From Bacteroidales bacterium (lineage in GTDB: Bacteria; Bacteroidota; Bacteroidia; Bacteroidales; ML635J-15): 64,000 nt of DNA. The stretch spans positions 1 to 64,000 of the forward strand of contig QKHS01000011.1 of assembly GCA_003249955.1 (NCBI GenBank). Reading direction: 5' to 3'. The notes under the pieces were generated by a model. It made no database searches. It saw only the letters and a program-made list of their open reading frames with translations, and was not told where the DNA came from. The translations under genes were made by a program, and so were the position numbers. Below, piece by piece: positions 17,305 to 25,218 of the stretch; positions within the stretch are counted from its first letter, which is position 1; each line of letters starts with the position of its first letter.

Positions 17305-17662
17305 AAATATGTTTAAATTCCGTAATATTTAAAATATTTCCATAAGCGAAATTGTTCTCAAATTTTAAGTCGGTAATTACCGCCCCGTTATATTCAGTAC
17401 TTTCAACTGAGCATCCTTTTATTTCTGCCCTGGTCAAGTTCGAATTACTAAAGTTCGAGGTCTTAATGTTGCTATCAATGAATTTACAATCGGTAAGAGT
17501 TGATTTTGAAAAGTCTGCACAAAACCAACAATTTTTAAAAGTAGCTCCACTAATGTCTAAACCACTAAAACTTTCGCCATTTTCAAATTCTAAGCCAATA
17601 AATAATCGTTGTCCTTTTTTATAATGGTCAATAAATTCTTCTATAGTTTTTATGTTTGTCAT
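17288..17662 (-). CDS. Pentapeptide-repeat protein
   Basis: The 124 residues hold a run of A(D/N)LxX-type repeats between about 28 and 105: GLDISGATFKNCWFCADFSK, STLTDCKFIDSNIKTSNFSN, SNLTRAEIKGCSVES. This should form a short right-handed quadrilateral beta-helix. The first 27 residues (IEEFIDHYKKGQRLF) are the helical cap usual in Bacteroidota members. It overlaps the following membrane-protein gene. Some pentapeptide proteins protect gyrase, but nothing here points to that. The role is unknown. Confidence 0.8.
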   Translation of the reverse strand: MTNIKTIEEFIDHYKKGQRLFIGLEFENGESFSGLDISGATFKNCWFCADFSKSTLTDCKFIDSNIKTSNFSNSNLTRAEIKGCSVESTEYNGAVITDLKFENNFAYGNILNITEFKHIYGFEE

Positions 17663-17838
17663 AAACTTTTTAATATGTTCAATCCTTAAAACCAGCCATT
17701 ACGTTTTATTTACAGTTTTGTGTTTTCGTGCTTTATTCTAACTGTCATCCTGGGCATTGGGGAGACATGTTCTTTAAGCAAGTTTAGTTGTGTGGCTGAT
17801 ATGTGTGTTTGCTTAATGTGCATGGCTCTTGTTCCGGG

Positions 17839-18837
17839 TTATACTCGTAAAAGTTCATTTGCTTCCTTAAAACTCAATTCTCCATTCTGCCACTTAAGAA
17901 TCATTTCTTGATAATATTTTTTGTCATATTGTAGAATATTTAAATCTAATCTTGCGTCCTCTTGAAGTTTTACGTTTAAATAATTCATCAATTGCCTTAA
18001 TCCATTCAATATTTCATGAGTACATGAAATTGACATATAAGTAAATCTTAATGCACTTAATTCTTGATAAAAATCTGTAATATCTTCAATTCTATTTGAT
18101 GCACCCCAATCAGATACTATCTTATTAAATTGTTTGTCCCAGTTTTTCATATGATTTAAACTATTTCCAGGATTTTCCGGGTAATTAAATTGACTCCCAA
18201 GCTTTTTAATTTTTTTTTCTTTACCAATAAATCCTATATAGCCCCCCAATTCATCTGGAAATTCAATTATGATACATTTATCCTTCGGAATTTTTACTTT
18301 TTTGAAAATTTCTTTTTCTCCATCTAATTTAAATGGTGCTTTATAAATTACATTTCCCCTTTTTATCGTACAATAATCAATGTCTAACTGTCTTAATTCA
18401 AAACCATAAAATTGTGATGAATTGTTATCAAACCATCCTATTATTTCAAATATCATTCTACCATGATGACTATAATTTTCACCCCATTCTCCTAATCTAT
18501 GCAATAAGTCTTCCTTTTTATAGTGATATTCATTTGTGAAATACTTTAGTAGGGTTTTATAATAATTTTCCGAACAGTTGTTTATTTTAAGTCCTTCTTC
18601 AAATTTGTCCTTACGGCTGAGACTAGGATTGATGTAAAGTCCCAAATCTCTCAGATATATTGAATAAAAACTACTATAATGTAATTCTTCATCAAATTCC
18701 TTTCTGGGACGAAAGGGGATTCTCCATGAAATTTCATCATTATAACCATTCCCATTATTTGGTTCAGTAGTACCAATCAATGGAAATTTTTGATTATTCA
18801 GTATCTCTTTCCACGTATCGTCTGAGATTGGTACCAT
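17839..18837 (-). CDS. Unrecognised 332-residue protein, second gene of a two-gene cassette
   Basis: I do not recognise this protein. It has no signal peptide or membrane helix and appears cytoplasmic. Visible features are WRIPFRPRKEFDEELHYSSF near the N-terminus, a HRLGEWGENYSHHGRMIFEI block in the middle, LGGYIGFIGKEKKIKKLG, and a helical C-terminus ending in KWQNGELSFKEANELLRV. Its start codon lies 44 bases inside the upstream 850-residue gene, which argues for translational coupling and a joint role. The coding sequence is visibly AT-richer than neighbouring housekeeping genes, consistent with acquisition. Confidence 0.75.
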   Translation of the reverse strand: MVPISDDTWKEILNNQKFPLIGTTEPNNGNGYNDEISWRIPFRPRKEFDEELHYSSFYSIYLRDLGLYINPSLSRKDKFEEGLKINNCSENYYKTLLKYFTNEYHYKKEDLLHRLGEWGENYSHHGRMIFEIIGWFDNNSSQFYGFELRQLDIDYCTIKRGNVIYKAPFKLDGEKEIFKKVKIPKDKCIIIEFPDELGGYIGFIGKEKKIKKLGSQFNYPENPGNSLNHMKNWDKQFNKIVSDWGASNRIEDITDFYQELSALRFTYMSISCTHEILNGLRQLMNYLNVKLQEDARLDLNILQYDKKYYQEMILKWQNGELSFKEANELLRV

Positions 18838-21346
18838 ATCTTGTCTCTTTAATATTTAATTCTTTCAATGCAATTCTTGTTCTGAGGTAATATTCAATAA
18901 AAACATCAGACAGGTCATCAAAGTTCAGACCACTAAAACCATCCACACGAAGTCGTCTGACAATATCTTTAAAATAAACATCCTCAACATCTGTCACATA
19001 GTGCTGTATAAAAGATATAAAACCCCCTTTTACCTCTTCTAATCGCACCAAATCACTTTCTTTCAAAAATTTTTCCAAACGCACCCTTCTTTTATGTTCT
19101 CTCACATAAGATGGAGTTGACATACTAAATAAAGGTTTATTAAAATATTCATAAATTGGTAATATTATACTCCAAAAACTTTTTTCATCTTTATCATCTT
19201 TCTTGAAAGCGTTATCCCAAAAGTCAAAGAAACTATTCTTCAGTTCATCATTGTTGTAAGCTTTAAACATAATTATAGCAAGTGCGGAAATCTCAAATAA
19301 GTCAACAATAACTGGAAACAATTTTGACGCGGTAAAATCAAATCGTTTACTATCAATTTTTTCTCTTAAACTTTCAATATATAGAAAATTATATGTGTAA
19401 AACTGAGGCAGGAACTTTATTAAATCATTTGCCTTGTTTTCAAATGCTTTATCTAGGATGTCCTCGCCAATAAGTTGATAAAAATTTCCATAGATATCAG
19501 GTAAATCTTTATTCTTAATAGTATAGCTTGACCAGCCAACTTGCCAAATTTCATTTATTATATTTTTTCGAAAAATTTCATTTCGTTCAAGTAGATTATT
19601 TCTATCGGAGAAAGAAAAATCCTCTTCTTTTTTTAGGTTTAAGGTATTAATTTCATTAGTTATTTTATTTTCAATAATTCCAGAAAAGAATTTAACTTTA
19701 TTATAAACGTCAAGCGTTTCACTTAAAAATTCAAGTGATTCCAAGTTTAACTTTGATCTACGAAGATAATTAGAAAAGGCTAATATTCTTTTATGCATAT
19801 CATTTATGACTTTCTCAAAGGATGTTTTCAATAAATTTTGAAACTGATATGCAAGTTCAAATTCTGTGTAAAAAAGCGGAGTTAAAGTTTTTTTCTCATT
19901 GAATTTTTCATTTAATAATTTCTGCTGATATTTATCTACCCAAATTCTAATACTATAAGGGAATTGCATTATGGCATCTGTATCATCTAAATTATGGATT
20001 GCTTTTGCCAATCTTCTTAATTGTTTTTCAGTAATAATTATTTCAAGATTGTGATTTAGCCCTACTAGATATTGGATTAGAAGATTCGCATATAGTGATA
20101 TAAGTTGTAGGGTTTCTTCATTTTCTTTATCTTCTGTTACGTTAAGTTTATCCTTTACATAAGATTCTAATTGGTCAAAAAACGTTTCAAACAAATCAAC
20201 CTCACACTGAAATGAAATAGTCTGTAAATATTTAAATTGATTGTGTATTAATTGAACTATTCCGTTTGGATTTATAATATTTCTAAAGATGAAAAATTGT
20301 GTGTTTATTATCTGTTTTTCTACATATAAGTAATCATCTATTGTTTCAGGGAAAAGAGATGAGCCGATCCTACTGAACATTTCAAATTCACTACTTGATG
20401 CCTCATCCCAACGTTTATGTTTTTGAGTTCTTGGATGCCAACCTTTATCCGATGGAAATGTATGTTTGAATGAATTATACCGAATTGCAAAAGACAATAA
20501 TTCATCAGAAATGCTATCTAATGCAGTATTGGATAGTTGCGGTTTTGTACTTTCTTCAACAATTATTTTAATTTTTTCAATGTTGCGTATAATACTTAGC
20601 AACGTATTCTTTCCCCTCTGATTTGCATAAAAATACTTTTTATTTTTATACACCCTATTCAATGTTTGATTACAGGAATTTATTAAATCAAATACAAGAT
20701 TTCCAGCGTTGAAATAAATTAGAGAATATCTACCAAAAAATATAAATGATAATAATGTAACAATAACTATTAATGCGAATAAAAATGCACTAATAAAAGT
20801 TGGATTATAGCCTATGACTAAAAGAAACTGGAAAATTATAGACGACGAAACGAGTATTGCTAATAATTTAAAATATCGATTGATTACTTTCTGCTCCAGC
20901 AATTGGCTTATAATGGTGCTATTGATATTTGAATATTTTGAAGTAATTATATTTAGAAAAGTAGTGAAAAATAAACCAAGTATTACCCCAAGTACTCCAG
21001 CTACAATTACAATAACGTCTTTAAAGTAATCTAAAAATTTGACACCAATAAAATCATTTACTTTATAAAGAAAATCAGCACAAAAATTAAGTGTATTGTT
21101 GGTTGAAGAACAGAAGTAAACTGTTATTTCCCTTGCTCCATAATCTAAACCAAGTAAAAAACCGATAAAAAGAATTGAAATTAAAAACCCTTGTTTACTT
21201 GAACTAAACAATTGTTTTAAGAACCCTATATTTTCTATGGTGCTAATCTTTTTGTCGTAATATGATAATTTTAACTTTTTCAACTCTATTTCATTTTTTT
21301 GTAAGTATCTCCGAAAAGATTGGCTCTTTTGCAGGTTTAGGTTCAT
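18794..21346 (-). CDS. Large membrane protein with four N-terminal helices, unrecognised
   Basis: The 850 residues begin with a basic cytoplasmic segment. Four hydrophobic helices follow at about 53-72, 110-134, 160-180 and 184-206. About 640 soluble, mostly helical residues come next (for example RRSKLNLESLEFLSETLDVY). The helix 2-3 block with VAGVLGVILGLFFTTF is reminiscent of DUF2254 membrane proteins, but the match is weak and I would not assign the family. No nucleotide-binding or protease motif is visible. A -7 element TATATTTG on the minus strand (21488-21495) could drive it together with the overlapping downstream gene. It sits in an accessory block. Confidence 0.75.
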   Translation of the reverse strand: MNLNLQKSQSFRRYLQKNEIELKKLKLSYYDKKISTIENIGFLKQLFSSSKQGFLISILFIGFLLGLDYGAREITVYFCSSTNNTLNFCADFLYKVNDFIGVKFLDYFKDVIVIVAGVLGVILGLFFTTFLNIITSKYSNINSTIISQLLEQKVINRYFKLLAILVSSSIIFQFLLVIGYNPTFISAFLFALIVIVTLLSFIFFGRYSLIYFNAGNLVFDLINSCNQTLNRVYKNKKYFYANQRGKNTLLSIIRNIEKIKIIVEESTKPQLSNTALDSISDELLSFAIRYNSFKHTFPSDKGWHPRTQKHKRWDEASSSEFEMFSRIGSSLFPETIDDYLYVEKQIINTQFFIFRNIINPNGIVQLIHNQFKYLQTISFQCEVDLFETFFDQLESYVKDKLNVTEDKENEETLQLISLYANLLIQYLVGLNHNLEIIITEKQLRRLAKAIHNLDDTDAIMQFPYSIRIWVDKYQQKLLNEKFNEKKTLTPLFYTEFELAYQFQNLLKTSFEKVINDMHKRILAFSNYLRRSKLNLESLEFLSETLDVYNKVKFFSGIIENKITNEINTLNLKKEEDFSFSDRNNLLERNEIFRKNIINEIWQVGWSSYTIKNKDLPDIYGNFYQLIGEDILDKAFENKANDLIKFLPQFYTYNFLYIESLREKIDSKRFDFTASKLFPVIVDLFEISALAIIMFKAYNNDELKNSFFDFWDNAFKKDDKDEKSFWSIILPIYEYFNKPLFSMSTPSYVREHKRRVRLEKFLKESDLVRLEEVKGGFISFIQHYVTDVEDVYFKDIVRRLRVDGFSGLNFDDLSDVFIEYYLRTRIALKELNIKETRYGTNLRRYVERDTE

Positions 21347-21487
21347 GTCGACTTGTGTGACCTACGAATGTGCAAATTGTGTGTCAGGTTTACAATGGAC
21401 ACTATCCCATTTCTCCCACACCAAAAGCAATCTCCATCACTAAATCCCACCATATAAAACACTTTCAACATGGCTCAATTTCCCACA

Positions 21488-21495
21488 CAAATATA
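21488..21495 (-). promoter_or_regulatory. Candidate promoter of the 850/332-residue cassette
   Basis: TATATTTG on the minus strand, an exact TAnnTTTG match, about 140 bases before the ATG at 21346. The surrounding word CACAAATATA(A/C)ATTTTATTTA also occurs at 5218-5237 ahead of higBA. Confidence 0.45.
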
Positions 21496-21736
21496 AATTT
21501 TATTTATCTAAGTAATTTAAGATCAGGATTTATTTTACAAAGTTTTACAAAGATCTTTAAATAACATGATATTGCTGTAATCTGAGTTTTCTATAACGCA
21601 ACAACAATCTGCCTGCCACCTGAAACCCACAACGAAATGTACGGTTGATTAATACTGTGCATAGCAGAAGTAAGCCAAAGGTACACATTAGCCACCCATG
21701 TTATTACGCCAAATTTCCTGTTTTATCGGGAGCAAC

Positions 21737-21760
21737 CCGTCTCCGGACTTCCGTCTTCCG
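21737..21760. repeat. Single inverse copy of the GGAAGACGGAAG family
   Basis: CCGGACTTCCGTCTTCCGACC is the complement of the purine-rich word in the 8.1-8.6 kb array. Confidence 0.65.
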
Positions 21761-21793
21761 ACCCCATAAGCATAAAATTGTGTAAATTTCCTA

Positions 21794-21824
21794 TTGCAGC
21801 ATTTTAAATTTATCATTATCTTTA
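21794..21824 (+). promoter_or_regulatory. Promoter of the lipoprotein-radical SAM operon
   Basis: TTG at 21794-21796 is followed 20 bases later by TATCTTTA (21817-21824). This is the -33/-7 spacing of Bacteroidota vegetative promoters, with one mismatch in the -7 box. The ATG at 21846 is about 20 bases downstream. Confidence 0.6.
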
Positions 21825-21845
21825 CATTTATAAATTTTGTCGAAG

Positions 21846-22112
21846 ATGAAAAAAGCAAAAACATATTTTTGGTTAAAAACCGCCGGGTTGCTTTCTGCTC
21901 TTATCGTAATGCTTATCGGCACACCGGGATGCAAAGGAAAACGCCATCAGACAAAGTACGGCCCGCCACCGGCTGATTACGATCAGTCCATAACAAAATA
22001 TGGGGTACCGGTTGATTATGATTCCACCTATTATGACCAGACTGTTACAAAATACGGCGTTCCGGCTGATTTGGAAATAGAAGAAATACCGGATACTACA
22101 AAAACTGAATAA
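21846..22112 (+). CDS. Small repeat lipoprotein, probable substrate of the adjacent radical SAM enzyme
   Basis: From the ATG at 21846 the protein has 88 residues; an in-frame TTG at 21837 is less likely given the MKK leader. The hydrophobic segment ends at a cysteine in GTPGC, a weak lipobox. The mature part is built from three repeats: TKYGPPPADYDQSI, TKYGVPVDYDSTYYDQTV and TKYGVPADLEIEE, so TKYG[PV]P occurs three times. A radical SAM/SPASM gene follows 24 bases downstream. The pairing matches what I recall as the 'rSAM/lipoprotein' systems of Bacteroidota (TIGR04133/TIGR04134), for which no product is known to me. The conserved Lys, Tyr and Asp residues in the repeats are candidate modification sites. 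Confidence 0.85.
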   Translation: MKKAKTYFWLKTAGLLSALIVMLIGTPGCKGKRHQTKYGPPPADYDQSITKYGVPVDYDSTYYDQTVTKYGVPADLEIEEIPDTTKTE

Positions 22113-22136
22113 AACAGGAGCCTGAAGACATCTTTA

Positions 22137-23222
22137 ATGAATAAACCTGCAAGCAAATTCCGCACTGGTATTGCACAAAAGTTGCATAACCGCTACGTAA
22201 AAACACAATCAAACCTTCACGAGTTAAATTATTTCTTTTGGGAATGTACATCGAACTGCAATCTTGCATGTTTGCACTGCGGAAGCGATTGTAAAATAAT
22301 TCCCGATGTAAAGGATATGCCGGCAGAAGATTTTCTGAATGTCGCGAAACAGGTAGCAACCCGATATAACCCCAAAGAAGTTATGATAGTTGTTACAGGC
22401 GGCGAACCGCTCATGCGCAAAGATCTTCCCGAAACCGGCAAACAACTTAAGTCCATGGGATTCCCGTGGGGAATGGTAAGCAACGGCTATAACCTGAGTC
22501 CTGAACTTTTCCGTAAACTCCGCGAAAGTGGCCTGCGCTCCGCCACAATAAGTCTGGACGGGATGGAAGCAAATCACGACTGGATGAGAGGGAAAACCGG
22601 TTCTTTTGAGCGTGCCGTTAAAGCAATAGAATTGCTGGCAAATGAACCGGGAATGATTTATGACGTTGTTACCTGTGTTAACCGCAGAAACTTCAGCGAA
22701 CTTGAACAGATAAAAGAACTGCTGATAAGCCTCGGGGTAAAAAACTGGCGTTTGTTTATGATTGACCCGATAGGACGTGCTGCCGAGAATCCCGAATTAT
22801 TTTTAAGCCACGAACAGTTCCGGCAAATGCTGGATTTTATAGTTGAGAACCGTAAAGGCGGAAAAATAAAAGCTTCTTATGGTTGCGACGGTTACCTTAA
22901 CGAATATGAAACCAAAATACGGGAAGGATTTTTATTCTGCCGTGCAGGAATTCATGTAGCATCGGTTTTGTCAAACGGCGATATTGGTGCCTGCCCCAAC
23001 ATTAACAGGGGTTTTGTACAGGGCAATATTTACAAAGATGATTTTCTGGATGTGTGGAATAATAAATTTGAAATATACCGTAACAGAAAAAGCTTTAAAA
23101 CCGGTATTTGCAAAAATTGCAAAGAATGGAAAAACTGTCGCGGCGACGGTATGCACCTGCATGAACCGGGAAATGAAAATCCGGTTTTGTGTTATAATGG
23201 ATTATTAGAGGGAAGAGTTTGA
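22137..23222 (+). CDS. Radical SAM/SPASM enzyme of the rSAM/lipoprotein system
   Basis: The 361-residue protein has the radical SAM cluster motif CX3CX2C in CNLACLHC (C41, C45, C48), with an additional C37 just before. The SAM-binding GGE follows in VVTGGEPLMRKD (88-95) and the TISLDGM strand. The C-terminal third is a SPASM domain with many cysteines (LFCRAGIHVA, GACPNI, GICKNCKEWKNCRGDG, VLCYNG) that should hold one or two auxiliary Fe-S clusters. Such enzymes make carbon-carbon, thioether or epimer modifications in peptides. The 24-base gap to the repeat lipoprotein, one promoter for both and no other partner argue that the lipoprotein is the substrate. The chemistry is not predictable here. 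Confidence 0.92.
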   Translation: MNKPASKFRTGIAQKLHNRYVKTQSNLHELNYFFWECTSNCNLACLHCGSDCKIIPDVKDMPAEDFLNVAKQVATRYNPKEVMIVVTGGEPLMRKDLPETGKQLKSMGFPWGMVSNGYNLSPELFRKLRESGLRSATISLDGMEANHDWMRGKTGSFERAVKAIELLANEPGMIYDVVTCVNRRNFSELEQIKELLISLGVKNWRLFMIDPIGRAAENPELFLSHEQFRQMLDFIVENRKGGKIKASYGCDGYLNEYETKIREGFLFCRAGIHVASVLSNGDIGACPNINRGFVQGNIYKDDFLDVWNNKFEIYRNRKSFKTGICKNCKEWKNCRGDGMHLHEPGNENPVLCYNGLLEGRV

Positions 23223-23259
23223 TTTATTTTTTCTACGGGCTGATAGTTACGTGTCCAGA

Positions 23260-23700
23260 ATTTAAAAAAGCACTAAAATATTCTTTTTCTTTTGTCATTG
23301 CCACAAAAGAAACAAAAAGGCTAGGAAAAACAATGCTTCACCCCACCTCAATCAAAACGACAGAATTGCACGGCAACCAGGCCTAAAACAAAGCTCCATC
23401 ACACATTCCTTTAAAACTTTGTTTTAGAGAATGACATAATAATGTCAGCTTGCCTAAATTCTAGTCGTTTTGATTTTACTCACAGGTTATTTTATTTTCA
23501 ATGGTGTTCGTTAGCTGCTTCGCAGGTTCACCTCCGGAGCTGGCCCGCTGTTTTTGCCTTTGGCGAACTTGCCCTCCGGGCTGCGGTTCCATGGCCTGCC
23601 CGCGTCGCTTTTCTGAATATTTATTGCTATGATTTTTTTTACGCAGAAAAACGCTTCCCCCCCAGAATTTTTGCTTGATCCCGAATAAGATAAGAAGTCA
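23260..23700. repeat. Long palindromic intergenic element with GC-rich right half
   Basis: AATCAAAACGAC-AGAATT (about 23350-23366) pairs with AATTCTAGTCGTTTTGATT (about 23457-23475). Inside these, CTAAAACAAAG pairs with CTTTGTTTTAG (about 23411-23425). The left edge contains CACAAAAGAAACAAAAAGGC, a word I associate with dispersed hairpin elements in Bacteroidota intergenic DNA. From about 23510 the sequence turns distinctly GC-rich (GCTTCGCAGGTTCACCTCCG and onward), unlike the surroundings. The short frames across it are not convincing. The rest of the 23223-23868 spacer holds the hairpin at 23740. Confidence 0.6.
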
Positions 23701-23739
23701 AACATTCATGAATTACAAATACTATTAAGGCCCGAGAGA

Positions 23740-23776
23740 GAATAAGGTTCAAAAATACAATCCAAAAACCTTATTC
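23740..23776. other. Hairpin GAATAAGGTT ... AACCTTATTC
   Basis: A perfect 10-base inverted repeat with a 17-base loop, in the spacer between the convergent radical SAM and GH57 genes. Two more AACCTTA words follow (about 23782 and 23818). It could terminate either gene, but no strong T-tract is present. Confidence 0.45.
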
Positions 23777-23868
23777 TTTACATAACCTTAACAGAACAAT
23801 AAAGAAAACGTTTCACAAACCTTATTACCTTATTTACCCGGAAATATTACAATTATTTTTCTACAAAT

Positions 23869-25053
23869 TTACTTCTTCTCCAGCCTGATAATAAAGTCAC
23901 TAAGAATATTCATAAAGTTCACAAAGGCTTCGTATGGGGAATCGTATGGATTGAAGTATTTATGCACATCGCCGTCGGAAAACCATTTTGTACACATGTA
24001 GTAGAAATGATCGGAAGTTTGCAGGTAGAGCCAGTCTTTCCATACATCCGGATCGTTTAATTCCTTAACCCTGTCGTATAATTTGTAAAGGTTATTAAAT
24101 GCTTCGTCCTGTAATTCATTTCCAAGCCAGGCAGTTAAATCTCTTTCTTCATCAGCCCATGAAATTGGGTGCGGAACATGAATTGCTCCCACAGGGTCAA
24201 GATTTTCCACAATTTCGGACGGAGTCGAAAACGTGAAGTTTGAATATTTGAAAACGGCATTTGGCAAAGCTTTGAGAAACTCAAAAATTCCGGTTTCCGC
24301 CCACTGATGCTCTCCAAATGTTTCATAATCCATAAACAAATTGACGATTTCTTCTTTAGGATCGAGAGCATTTAACCATGAAACAAATTTTTCTGTAGTG
24401 AGAGGAAATTCTTCCCAGTCCCGGTTCGAGAATCTGAAAGCGATATCGTCTGACAATTTAAAATTCTTAAGCAGTACTTTTAGTTTCGGATTTATTGCAT
24501 TGCAATAAAGATAATTCGGACTCTTCCATCCAAGAATGTGTTTTGCTCCTTCTGTAATCATTCCTTTATATCCCATATCGGCAACATATTCGCCTATCCA
24601 GTCGGCATAAATAAGCTCCGTATTACGGAATACTTTTGGTTCAACACCAAAAACCTCTTTTACTTTATCTCGGTGCATTTTAACCTGACGCTCGAATTCT
24701 TCGCGGCTTTTTAAGGCAGAAAGTGAATGCGAATAGGTTTCCTCCAGAATTTCTACTTTACCGGTTGCAACAAGTCTTTTAAAACTCTCCAGCACATCGG
24801 GAGCGTACATCTCGAACTGGTCAATTGCAACACCGGAGATAGAATACGCGATTTTAAAATTATCGCCATACTCGTTAATCAAATCCAGAAAAGTCTGATT
24901 TGCAGGCAGATAGCACTTCTCAGCTACTTTTCGCATAATTGATTTATTCTCAAAATCGTTAAAGTAGTAATGATCGTTGCCAATATCAAAAAACCTGTAT
25001 CTCTTTAACCTGAACGGCTGGTGCACCTGAAAATAGAAACAAATTGTACGCAT
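23869..25053 (-). CDS. Glycoside hydrolase family 57 alpha-amylase-like enzyme
   Basis: GH57 enzymes act on alpha-1,4- or alpha-1,6-glucans with a retaining mechanism. The 394 residues carry the family landmarks: HQPFR near the N-terminus (H11), the nucleophile region VFRNTEL (E146), and the general acid in FMDYETFGEHQW (D242). There is no signal peptide, so it is cytoplasmic. It is the last gene of a same-strand group with a GT4 transferase and a debranching enzyme. This three-gene arrangement is conserved in Bacteroidota and points to intracellular glycogen turnover. Whether it cleaves or branches is not settled by sequence. Confidence 0.92.
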   Translation of the reverse strand: MRTICFYFQVHQPFRLKRYRFFDIGNDHYYFNDFENKSIMRKVAEKCYLPANQTFLDLINEYGDNFKIAYSISGVAIDQFEMYAPDVLESFKRLVATGKVEILEETYSHSLSALKSREEFERQVKMHRDKVKEVFGVEPKVFRNTELIYADWIGEYVADMGYKGMITEGAKHILGWKSPNYLYCNAINPKLKVLLKNFKLSDDIAFRFSNRDWEEFPLTTEKFVSWLNALDPKEEIVNLFMDYETFGEHQWAETGIFEFLKALPNAVFKYSNFTFSTPSEIVENLDPVGAIHVPHPISWADEERDLTAWLGNELQDEAFNNLYKLYDRVKELNDPDVWKDWLYLQTSDHFYYMCTKWFSDGDVHKYFNPYDSPYEAFVNFMNILSDFIIRLEKK

Positions 25054-25128
25054 AGTAAATATTTTATAAAATATTAAAATTCAAATTACAATCCGCGGCG
25101 GCGGACAAATCAAAAAACCCCGGTGCCG

Positions 25129-25151
25129 GTTGACTGAGCGCAGTCGAAGGC
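25129..25151. repeat. REP-like word TTGACTGAGCGCAGTCGAAGG
   Basis: A near-palindrome built on GACTGAGCGCAGTC, matching a CTGAGCGNAGTCGAAG word that recurs in intergenic DNA of Bacteroidota and other phyla. It lies in the 165-base gap between the GT4 and GH57 genes. Flanking bases are low-complexity AAATCACAAATTACAAA text. Confidence 0.6.
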
Positions 25152-25218
25152 AACAAATCACAAATTACAAAACTAAATTTTAGCAGTATTCATTGTTATT
25201 TGTTTTTGTTTCATTAAT

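Larger units (their letters stand above)
21347..21845. other. Divergent spacer with promoters on both strands
   Basis: About 500 bases between the minus-strand membrane cassette and the plus-strand lipoprotein/radical SAM pair. It contains a minus-strand -7 element (21488-21495), one copy of the GGAAGACGGAAG repeat in inverse orientation (21737-21760), and a plus-strand promoter (21794-21824). Nothing else is convincing. Confidence 0.5.

Noticed and set aside
23442-23705. Frames of 64-78 codons in the GC-rich patch on both strands
   Set aside because: The codon pattern is shaped by the GC-rich element, no signal or domain is visible, and the region looks like a dispersed non-coding repeat.
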